12,353 nt of DNA from JANYHY01 sp043784605 (GTDB taxonomy: Bacteria > Myxococcota_A > Polyangia > Polyangiales > Polyangiaceae). How positions within the stretch are numbered: position 1 is the first letter of the stretch; every line of letters begins with the position of its first letter. Location of the stretch: contig JAYVYD010000114.1 in NCBI GenBank assembly GCA_043784605.1, forward strand, positions 1 to 12,353, written 5' to 3'. Below the pieces are notes generated by a model. It worked only from the letters and a program-made list of their open reading frames with translations, was not told the DNA's origin and ran no database searches. Positions 6,886-12,353 of the stretch are shown here, one piece after another. The translations under genes were made by a program, and so were the position numbers.

Positions 6886-8469
6886 TTAGAGAGCTTGCAG
6901 CACGGTTTGCGCTACGCCATCTGGACCATCGTTGGTTCCGGGGATGCCCCCAACGCCTTTGGTGCCCCTCAGACCGAACGTGACCTTGCTCTGCGTGTTC
7001 GCGTCGAGCGTCGGTGCGCCCGCGCCCTTCCAGAGGACTCCTACCGAGAGGCCGCCGGCCGCGCCTGCTCCTGCGCCGCCCGCGCCGCCGGATCCGCCGA
7101 TGCCTGCGATGCAGCCGGCGCCGTTGAACTGGCCGCTGAATCCACCGAGCTCACCGCCTTGCCCGCCTGCGCCCGCGCCGCCCGCGCCGCCGTCTAGGGC
7201 GACGAGTTCACTCGTGATGACGTTGACCGTGGACCCGACGATACCCAGCGCGATGCTCGATCCCGCAGAAAGGCCGCCGCCGCCCGAACCACCGCCGCAG
7301 CCACCGCAACCCGCGCCCGCGCCGCCGCCGCTGTTGTTTCCGGTTTGATCGCCACCGCCACCGCCGCCGCCCTGACCCGGTCCGCCGTTCGTGCCGCCGA
7401 GCCCAGGTGCGCCGGTCCACCCGGTCTGACCGAATGTGCCGAGAGACACGGGAGTCGTTGCCGAGGTCCCTGTGCCGCCACCTGCGCCTTGGTCTCCAGC
7501 GGTGCAGCCATTGCCGATGTCTCCGAGACCGCCCTTGCCGTCATTGGGGAACGCGCCATTCAGGTTGGGAGTTCCGTCGATGCCTGGGCTCCCCACGCCG
7601 CCGCCCGCATTGCCGCCACCACCGCCGCTGGAGTTCTTTGCGTCCGTGCACAGCATGCACGCGTGCGTGGGTCCGCCCACCTTGCCGATGGCGCTCATGC
7701 CTCGGATGGTGATGTCGTTCTGCGAGATCTTCGCGTAGTTGCTCGCCACGGTCGACTTGGCGCCGTTGAAGCCCTTTCCGGCGATGAGCTTCACTCGCTT
7801 CAACGTCACGTCGGTGCTCGCGTTGACGAACATGCCAATGGACGATGGCGTGTTCACGTCGCCGTCTTTGCCGCTCGTCTCGATGTCTTCGATGATCACC
7901 GACTTGACCAGCGTGTCGAGTTTGAACGGGTTCTGCGTCTTGCCGACGATGGGCTTGATGCCCGAGTACGTCCACGCTCCGCACTTGAACCCGCCGTAAA
8001 TCGAGATGCCGTCGTGCGCACTATCGACGACGACGTCTTCAGGGTAGGTGCCTTCGCAGACGTAGATCCGACCGATGCCTCGGGTCTTGGCCACGACGAG
8101 CCCCTTGGTGAGCGTCGCAACGGGCGTCGCCATTTTTCCGTTGTTCGCGTCGTTTCCTGCGGTGTCGACGAAGACGCCGTCCGTATCATTGACACATGCG
8201 ATGGAGTCTTTGGGATCTTGGGTGAGATCGCAGACCGCGGACGAATCCACGCCGGTCTCGGCCTTCGCGTCGACGATGGTCGTGCCATCGACGCTGGTGT
8301 CGGGGGTCTTCGAGGTGTCTGGCTGAAAGGCGTCGAAGCGCGCGTCGGCTCCACCGTCAGGGCCTCCGCCAGCGTCCGCGTTCGGATCACCGATGGTGAA
8401 TCCGTCCAGTGCCAACGGGCACGCGGTCAATAAGAGGGCACCAATCGCTAGAATGCTCGTGCGCTTCAT
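6886..8469 (-). CDS. Lipoprotein with beta-helix region and long Gly-rich (PGRS-like) domain
   Basis: Exported lipoprotein of 527 residues. The signal peptide ends in lipobox LLTAC (Cys17). Residues 25-75 are an Asp/Gly/Ala/Thr-rich spacer. Residues about 98-260 resemble right-handed beta-helix proteins of the DUF1565 type (VFVDTAGNDANNG, then GRIYVCEGTYPEDVVV, ISIYGGF, VIIEDIETSG, VTLKRVKLIAGKG). Residues about 262-470 are strongly Gly-rich with GGAGGAG-like runs and scattered Cys pairs, a composition often annotated as PGRS family in myxobacteria. The end returns to beta-like sequence (SKVTFGLRGTKG). Adhesion or an outer-surface structural role is likely; no catalytic motif is seen. The start overlaps the stop of the upstream gene (TGATG) and has a strong ribosome binding site, so it is the last gene of an operon and translationally coupled. 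It converges with the kinase, 9 bases apart. Confidence 0.88.
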   Translation of the reverse strand: MKRTSILAIGALLLTACPLALDGFTIGDPNADAGGGPDGGADARFDAFQPDTSKTPDTSVDGTTIVDAKAETGVDSSAVCDLTQDPKDSIACVNDTDGVFVDTAGNDANNGKMATPVATLTKGLVVAKTRGIGRIYVCEGTYPEDVVVDSAHDGISIYGGFKCGAWTYSGIKPIVGKTQNPFKLDTLVKSVIIEDIETSGKDGDVNTPSSIGMFVNASTDVTLKRVKLIAGKGFNGAKSTVASNYAKISQNDITIRGMSAIGKVGGPTHACMLCTDAKNSSGGGGGNAGGGVGSPGIDGTPNLNGAFPNDGKGGLGDIGNGCTAGDQGAGGGTGTSATTPVSLGTFGQTGWTGAPGLGGTNGGPGQGGGGGGGDQTGNNSGGGAGAGCGGCGGGSGGGGLSAGSSIALGIVGSTVNVITSELVALDGGAGGAGAGGQGGELGGFSGQFNGAGCIAGIGGSGGAGGAGAGAAGGLSVGVLWKGAGAPTLDANTQSKVTFGLRGTKGVGGIPGTNDGPDGVAQTVLQAL

Positions 8470-9512
8470 CAGAAGTCTCCTCGCAAGCCCACGGTGCCAA
8501 GCCCTATGAGCGGAACGATCCGTCCGGTGGTTGTCGTCGTCGCACGTGCTGCACTCTTCGGTGCGGTGAGCACGAGCACCACTCCGCCAGCGGCAAAGAC
8601 GCCGCCGATCACGTAGGCGACCGTCGAGCCGACCGTCAGACTGTTGAAAGAGTCGAGGTTGCTCTGTTGGTCAGGAGGGCACACGCCGTTCGTGCACGCG
8701 CTCACGAGCGTCGAGTGCTTCGACCCCGCCGCGAGTCCGAGTCCGATCCCCACCCCAACACCGACGACGCCAGCTCCGATCGCGGTGAACCCGAGAATGC
8801 GCTGGGTCTTGCCGGGCGAGGGTGGCGAAGCGACGTTCTTGCTGGCCGGAGGAGGATCGTCCGTCGGGATCTCTTCGTCCTTCGTCGTTAGCGTCGTTGC
8901 TGTCGTTGGCGTGGTTGCCATGACCGCTGCGCCCGCGGGCTTCGCGACGATCGCGCGGTGCTCGGCCTCCGCAAGTGTCACCGGGAGGGGATCGATCGCC
9001 TTTTCGTCGATGGTCCCCGCGACCGTGTGCAGGCCAGGATCAGCCTCTTGCTCCATTCCGATCGTGGTCGGCGGCATGGCCACGCCGTCGAGCGTCAGCG
9101 CGACCCGCGTGCCGCCCTCGACGCGAACCGTGAGGTAGGGGAGGCGACCCTTCAACACGCCGAGCTCTAGGTTCGCGTCTGCCTGCGCGCGCTTGAAGGT
9201 CTCGACGTCCGCGTTCTTCTCATCGGCCGGAAGCGCCGCCATACGCTCGTAGATCAGCTTCGCCTCTTTGAGTCGACCGAGCTTCACCAAACAGCGAGCC
9301 TCACGAACGCCTAGCGTCGGAGCGGGGTACAACGTGCGCGCCTCATGGAAGAGAGCGCGCGCCTCCTCCCAGTGTCCTTGCTCGAAGGCAGTCCCCGCCT
9401 GCTTGCCCAGCTCTCGCGCCCGCGCGATTGCGCTTTGGTCCTGTGCGTGCGCACCAACGCTCGCCAACAAGAGTCCACCGGCGAGAAGTGCAGCGAAAGG
9501 AAAGGACCTCAT
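8469..9512 (-). CDS. Exported TPR-repeat protein with two C-terminal membrane segments
   Basis: Protein of 347 residues. A signal peptide (residues 1-23, cleavage after AHA before QDQ) is followed by TPR-like helices at about 27-100 (ARELGKQAGTAFEQGHWEEA, then ARCLVKLGRLKEAKLIYERM). A small beta domain at about 120-200 follows, with RVALTLDGVAM and DPGLHTV, resembling PEGA-type modules. Then come a Thr/Pro-rich linker, a Gly-rich membrane helix (about 239-263), a loop with two Cys (ACTNGVCP), a second membrane helix (about 292-316) and a short tail ending in GLRGDF. This architecture is frequent in Polyangiales beside Ser/Thr kinases and envelope proteins; its role is probably scaffolding in the periplasm. 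It follows the response regulator by 55 bp and overlaps the next gene by one base. AAGG a few bases before the ATG is a weak ribosome binding site. Confidence 0.86.
   Translation of the reverse strand: MRSFPFAALLAGGLLLASVGAHAQDQSAIARARELGKQAGTAFEQGHWEEARALFHEARTLYPAPTLGVREARCLVKLGRLKEAKLIYERMAALPADEKNADVETFKRAQADANLELGVLKGRLPYLTVRVEGGTRVALTLDGVAMPPTTIGMEQEADPGLHTVAGTIDEKAIDPLPVTLAEAEHRAIVAKPAGAAVMATTPTTATTLTTKDEEIPTDDPPPASKNVASPPSPGKTQRILGFTAIGAGVVGVGVGIGLGLAAGSKHSTLVSACTNGVCPPDQQSNLDSFNSLTVGSTVAYVIGGVFAAGGVVLVLTAPKSAARATTTTTGRIVPLIGLGTVGLRGDF
8477..8482 (-). promoter_or_regulatory. Ribosome binding site of the Gly-rich lipoprotein gene
   Basis: On the minus strand GAGGAG lies 7 bases before the ATG at 8469, inside the 3' end of the upstream gene. 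It fixes the start of the lipoprotein and, with the TGATG overlap, supports coupled translation of the pair. Confidence 0.75.
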
Positions 9513-9567
9513 TTACCTTACAATAGCTGCTTATCGCGAGAAGCTCAACGGGGGTCGCTCGCGCCTT

Positions 9568-9942
9568 TTACGCCACGAGCTTTGCGACTCGCGCCAAAAG
9601 GTCATTCATCTTGAACGGCTTGGTCATGTAATGGCGGGCACCCGCGTTGATACCCTCCACCACGTCTGCGGCGTCCGTCTTGGCGGTGAGGAAAATGATG
9701 GGAACATGCTTGAGTGCGGGACGCTGCTTGATGCGTTCTACGAGCTGCATCCCGCTCATACCGGGCATCATCACGTCACAGATGATCACCTTTGGCGCGG
9801 AGATGTCTCTCAAAATGGCGAACGCCGCAGACGCGTCCGCGGCCTGGTGGACGACGTAGAGAGCCGAGAGTTGTCGCACGACCATCGTACGCACGGCATC
9901 GTCGTCGTCCACGACGAGAATGGAGGGCTTGGTTTCTACCAT
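9568..9942 (-). CDS. Single-domain response regulator (CheY-like receiver)
   Basis: Stand-alone receiver domain of 124 residues with no output domain. All key residues are present: acidic cluster DDDD at 12-15, phospho-acceptor Asp56 in VIICDVMMPGMSG, Thr86 in IFLTAK, Tyr105 in GARHYMTKPF, and Lys108. It should therefore be phosphorylated by a histidine kinase and signal by protein-protein contact. No histidine kinase lies in the window, so its partner is encoded elsewhere or it is an orphan. It sits between the repeat protein (53 bp away if that gene's frame is restored) and the TPR protein (55 bp), all on the minus strand, which suggests one transcript. The start is the ATG at 9942, preceded by a purine-rich AGAGAG that is too close to be an ideal ribosome binding site. 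Confidence 0.95.
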   Translation of the reverse strand: MVETKPSILVVDDDDAVRTMVVRQLSALYVVHQAADASAAFAILRDISAPKVIICDVMMPGMSGMQLVERIKQRPALKHVPIIFLTAKTDAADVVEGINAGARHYMTKPFKMNDLLARVAKLVA

Positions 9943-9995
9943 CTCTCTACTGGACGGCCGCTCTCGCCAGATCTGAAGGCATCGGACCCAATACG

Positions 9996-10167
9996 CTACT
10001 CCATCACCTCATGAAGCTCGACCAGCTCATGGGTGATGTCCTGGAGCGAGTGAACCTCGAATGAACTGGTATCACTCCCGCGGCAGCCACCTGCAGGGGG
10101 AAGCGAGTACACGAGGCTCGAGGGCACGATGGGTCCAATCACGTAGTAGCTCAACTTGCCAGTCGGG
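9996..10167 (-). other. Out-of-frame C-terminal remnant of the repeat protein
   Basis: In the minus-strand frame ending at the TAG 9998-9996 lies a protein-like tail: PTGKLSYYVIGPIVPSSLVY, then SLPPAGGCRGSDTSSFEVHS, then a short helical-looking end. It aligns with the end of repeat 2 of the same protein (VYQGDPQHCIDSSSIFSNTY, then YPLGKPISDDAFASLRLV), and SYYVIGPIVPSSLV matches SYVRVKRVVPPSELV of repeat 1. One extra C in the CCC run at 10165-10167 would join the frames as NGT-PTGKL. The shift could lie anywhere between roughly codons 385 and 402. It may be a real mutation or a sequencing or assembly error. Confidence 0.72.
10002..10038. repeat. Imperfect inverted repeat near the 3' end of the restored repeat gene
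   Basis: CATCACC-t-CATGA-a-GCT pairs with AGCTCATG-GGTGATG around a 5-base loop, with two single-base bulges. If the reading frame of the repeat protein is restored this lies within its last codons. There is no T-tract after it on the minus strand, so a terminator role is not supported; it could affect mRNA processing before the response regulator. Confidence 0.35.
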
Positions 10168-11368
10168 TTCCGTTGGCGTCTCTCCGGAGCCAGGCTTGGA
10201 AGTGACGAGTCGAACCGCAATCGCCCCGGCCCATTGTCACGACGGGCAGGGTGCATTGTGGGTCGGCGAAGTCGATCGAAAAGGCAGCGCTCGGCGGTAC
10301 ACAACGAATCTTGCCATCCGTGGAGATATCGGGGCGACATGGAGTGTGATGAACCGAGTCCCAAAATCCGATCGCGTCGAGCGTCTCTCCTGAGTCCACC
10401 TTGGCAGCCGCCAAAGCCAACGGCGTCTCGGCGCCAGGCACGAGCCGCAACGACGCGAACGCATCATCCGAAATCGGTTTGCCCAGCGGGTAGTAGGTAT
10501 TGGAGAAAATCGACGAGGAGTCGATGCAGTGTTGAGGGTCTCCCTGATAGACGTTTCCCGTCACCTTTGGACGCGCTGCACTGAAGCTGAGCGTCCGCTG
10601 GCAGAAAGGTCCGTGCGCTTCGCCGACCACGAGAGGCGGCGCGTCACAAGCAGAAGTGCGGAAGCCAACAGTACCCACAGGAACGGTGCCGTTCGCATCG
10701 CCGAATTGTCCGCCATGAAAAGCAGTGTTGACGGGAACGCAACGAAGCACGCCATCCGGCGTCATCCACGATTCACACGGGCCGACGATGTCGCCCGAGT
10801 CTACGATGCCGAGGGGGCAGCGAGAGCCGTCGTCGCCTTCGATCATACTCATGAGGAGCTGCGGCCCGCGCGGTTGTGACGTCTTGGTTCCGCCGACGAG
10901 CTCACTCGGTGGGACGACGCGTTTGACCCTGACATAGCTCTCGGTCTTTGCCGCGACGGGCGTGCACTTCGAGCCGTTGGACTCATAAGCCACTAGTGCA
11001 GTCGCGGCATTGTCGATTTCGATGACGTCCGGAGTGCCGCATGCGGCTCCCACGGGAGTACGCAATTGGTACTTCTTGCCCCGAGGTGCCAGCCCCTCCG
11101 TGCACGCGGCGTCCGCGAAGTAGACTCCGTTCGTGGTCACCATCGGAGCGCAGTGCAGCTTGCCGTCCGCGAGCACCACGAATTGGCAATCCATGTCCAA
11201 CTGCGTGTCGTGGGCTCTCTCGAACTGACTGACGACTCCGTTGGTGATCACGATAGGCCTCAATCGCGAGCCCGCTCGGTACACCGGAGTCTGCGCCACG
11301 ATCGTGGCGCCGCCGCACGCGAACGCAATGGCGACGACCGTGAGAATTCCCGTCAAGCGCATGCTCAT
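10151..11368 (-). CDS. Exported protein with three Cys-containing repeats, frameshifted at its 3' end
   Basis: Unrecognised family; the uninterrupted frame gives 405 residues. The N-terminus is a signal sequence (VVAIAFACGG), either a lipoprotein signal with Cys18 or a type I signal cut near AQ26. Three repeats begin at about residues 61, 198 and 344. Each opens with a Cys and then DGK/V-I/L-R/H-C-x-P (ADGKLHCAPM, PDGVLRCVPV, TDGKIRCVPP), followed by an FADxxCT-like or FGD segment and a later Cys. The third repeat stops abruptly at residue 405. In the other frame the sequence continues with what looks like the rest of that repeat down to 9996 (see separate entry). Restoring the frame gives about 457 residues. 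A second possible start is Met3. It is the first gene of the putative minus-strand operon and is divergent from the Cys-rich lipoprotein. The function may be surface binding; this is a guess. Confidence 0.78.
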   Translation of the reverse strand: MSMRLTGILTVVAIAFACGGATIVAQTPVYRAGSRLRPIVITNGVVSQFERAHDTQLDMDCQFVVLADGKLHCAPMVTTNGVYFADAACTEGLAPRGKKYQLRTPVGAACGTPDVIEIDNAATALVAYESNGSKCTPVAAKTESYVRVKRVVPPSELVGGTKTSQPRGPQLLMSMIEGDDGSRCPLGIVDSGDIVGPCESWMTPDGVLRCVPVNTAFHGGQFGDANGTVPVGTVGFRTSACDAPPLVVGEAHGPFCQRTLSFSAARPKVTGNVYQGDPQHCIDSSSIFSNTYYPLGKPISDDAFASLRLVPGAETPLALAAAKVDSGETLDAIGFWDSVHHTPCRPDISTDGKIRCVPPSAAFSIDFADPQCTLPVVTMGRGDCGSTRHFQAWLRRDANGTRLAS

Positions 11369-11457
11369 AGGCTATCACTTGAGCGCATCGAGTCGGCGAC
11401 GGGAGACCGGCGTATGACGGCTTGCGCCAAGCGTCTGCGTTTCGATACGCTCGCCCA

Positions 11458-11964
11458 ATGATGCGCGGTCTCGCTTTAGTCTTTCTTGTCGGCGTCGCGT
11501 GCAGCTCCGCGCCCGAGGTGGCTCCGGCTCCACCGGTCACGTGCCTCGGAAACTCTACAGCTTGCTTCTGTGGCGTGGACGGCACTGGAGACTCTAGCGC
11601 ATGTAGCTCGACGACCATCTCGGGTCGCGATGGTGTCTGCTGTGCAGACGCGAAGTACCCGGCCGCCGACGAGTGCAGATGCAGCAAGTCGAGTCACTGC
11701 TATCAGTCGGACGTCGGCCTGCAATATCGCTGCAGCTGCAGCACTGGCGCGGTCTTCACGGACGGAGCGAAGACCAACATATGCTCGCCTCCAGCAGGCG
11801 CGCACTGCTGCGTGTCGGGCACGCCGTCATCCGTGACTGGATCGTTCTGCTCGTGCTCACCGGCCAATTGCCTCGCCCCTGCGGTGGAGGTGTCCTTTTG
11901 CGGAGCCGCGGACACCTCACCGACCTGTAATTCGGGTCAAAAGAACGTGAAGACATGTCATTGA
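11458..11964 (+). CDS. Cys-rich lipoprotein with duplicated Cys motif
   Basis: Exported protein of 168 residues from the ATG at 11458, or 167 from the adjacent ATG at 11461. The signal sequence MRGLALVFLVGVACSSAP has a loose lipobox (GVAC). The mature part has 20 Cys besides the lipidated one, an even number consistent with up to ten disulfides in the periplasm or outside the cell. A duplicated pattern CC-x(10-12)-C-x-C-x(4-5)-C occurs as CCADAKYPAADECRC plus SKSSHC and as CCVSGTPSSVTGSFCSC plus SPANC, so the protein likely arose by internal duplication of a small disulfide-knotted module. I do not recognise the family. It diverges from the repeat-protein gene across about 90 bp and could share its control region. 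No clear ribosome binding site is visible. Confidence 0.82.
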   Translation: MMRGLALVFLVGVACSSAPEVAPAPPVTCLGNSTACFCGVDGTGDSSACSSTTISGRDGVCCADAKYPAADECRCSKSSHCYQSDVGLQYRCSCSTGAVFTDGAKTNICSPPAGAHCCVSGTPSSVTGSFCSCSPANCLAPAVEVSFCGAADTSPTCNSGQKNVKTCH

Positions 11965-12061
11965 TCGCGCGAGGCCACACTACCTACCGCGCAGCAGCGG
12001 CGATGATTTTCGGCGACGGGAACACGGCGCATTGGGGCCGTCTGGTTGCGAAGCGCCCCCA

Positions 12062-12092
12062 CCTCGAGCCTTGAAGAGAGGTAGACTCGAGG
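12062..12092. repeat. Inverted repeat CCTCGAG/CTCGAGG just upstream of the last gene
   Basis: CCTCGAG (12062-12068) and CTCGAGG (12086-12092) are perfect inverted copies separated by 17 bases and ending one base before the GTG start at 12094. Their CTCGAG cores are themselves palindromic and 24 bases apart start to start. The place fits an operator or a translation-control stem; chance is not excluded in GC-rich DNA. Confidence 0.4.
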
Positions 12093-12093
12093 C

Positions 12094-12353
12094 GTGCGAG
12101 GTGCAGGTCTCTGGACGCGGATCCATGCAATCGGGCTTGTGGTGGCCCTCGAGACAGCATGTCGGTGCGAGTCCTCGCCCCCTACCTCGACGACGCTCAC
12201 GCAATCGCCCGATGCCGCTTCGAGCGCCTCCACACCGCCGCTCGAGCAAATCTCCCGGACGAGGTCGTTCTCGATCGAAGGGCTCGACCTCGGCATCCTC
12301 GATATTCATATGTCGTCACGCCTCGACGACGTGCAGCGAACGACGTCGGCGCG
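12094..12353 (+). CDS. Probable lipoprotein, N-terminal part (3' end outside window)
   Basis: From the GTG at 12094 the frame stays open to the window end (86 codons); a TAG at 12082 rules out an earlier start and the next in-frame GTG is at 12139. The N-terminus reads VRGAGLWTRIHAIGLVVALE then TACRCESSPPT: positive residues, a hydrophobic core and a Cys at 23 or 25 followed by a Ser/Thr/Pro/Ala-rich spacer, as in the other lipoproteins here. The lipobox ETAC is not canonical. After the spacer the sequence becomes more ordered (FSIEGLDLGILDIHMSSRLD) and third positions become mostly G/C, supporting coding. Opposing minus-strand frames are Arg-rich shadows. The 129 bases before it (11965-12093) hold only the inverted repeat. 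Confidence 0.6.
   Translation, partial: MRGAGLWTRIHAIGLVVALETACRCESSPPTSTTLTQSPDAASSASTPPLEQISRTRSFSIEGLDLGILDIHMSSRLDDVQRTTSA

Noticed and set aside
7345..8433. A 362-codon open frame on the plus strand opposite the Gly-rich lipoprotein gene.
   Set aside because: It is antisense to a well-supported lipoprotein with a lipobox and strong ribosome binding site. Its product is an Arg/Asp/Val-rich sequence without domains, as expected from the complement of GC-rich coding DNA.
9535..9563. CGCGAG/CTCGCG inverted repeat between the response regulator and the TPR gene.
   Set aside because: The stem is only 6 bp with a 17-base loop in GC-rich DNA; too weak to call an attenuator or terminator.
10002..10038. 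Rho-independent terminator between the repeat protein and the response regulator.
   Set aside because: The stem has two bulges, no T-tract follows on the minus strand, and it lies inside coding sequence if the frame is restored.
10151..10200. Programmed -1 ribosomal frameshifting in the repeat protein.
   Set aside because: There is no X-XXY-YYZ heptamer at the junction, and the nearest strong stem (10002-10038) lies about 130 bases downstream, too far to act.
11958..12309. Two overlapping minus-strand frames of about 110 codons at the right end.
   Set aside because: Both are Arg-rich without motifs and overlap a plus-strand frame with a convincing lipoprotein N-terminus.

Overview
The window is high-GC DNA with strong G/C preference at codon third positions. 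It is densely packed with lipoproteins and exported proteins whose N-termini are rich in Asp, Gly, Pro and Thr, and it carries a membrane-anchored eukaryote-like Ser/Thr protein kinase, a TPR protein with a late transmembrane hairpin and a Gly-rich beta-helix lipoprotein. This combination is typical of Myxococcota, especially the Polyangiales (Sorangium/Labilithrix-like genomes). The taxon is inferred from style alone; there is no rRNA gene or other phylogenetic marker here.

Layout. (1) 1-3061 is metabolic: the C-terminal half of a GMC oxidoreductase, a convergent 73-residue helical protein of unknown function, a beta-hydroxyacid dehydrogenase (6PGDH/HIBADH-like), and 39 bp further on a LysR-type regulator in the same orientation. 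(2) 3282-6876 holds a right-handed beta-helix-like lipoprotein followed by an 839-residue kinase in which a degenerate kinase C-lobe is fused in front of a complete kinase domain, a transmembrane helix and a Thr/Pro/Val-rich repeat tail. (3) 6886-11368, on the minus strand and convergent with the kinase, is a probable four-gene operon. In transcription order it reads: an exported protein with three Cys-containing repeats and an apparent frameshift near its 3' end; a single-domain CheY-like response regulator; a TPR protein with signal peptide and two membrane segments; and a beta-helix/Gly-rich lipoprotein whose start codon overlaps the preceding stop (TGATG). (4) 11458-12353, on the plus strand, holds a Cys-rich lipoprotein with a duplicated Cys motif and the 5' end of another probable lipoprotein that runs off the window.

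Most distinctive points: the pseudokinase-kinase fusion; the frameshift, recognised because the out-of-frame tail aligns with the end of an internal repeat of the same protein; and the linkage of a lone receiver domain to surface lipoproteins opposite a transmembrane kinase. A plausible but unproven reading is that regions 2-4 are a cell-envelope signalling and surface-protein cluster, in which the kinase and receiver regulate or respond to the exported proteins.

No tRNA, rRNA, CRISPR array, insertion sequence or phage gene was seen. No gap without a gene exceeds 300 bases; the longest is 3062-3281 (220 bp), which contains a TATAAT promoter candidate and a short tandem repeat.
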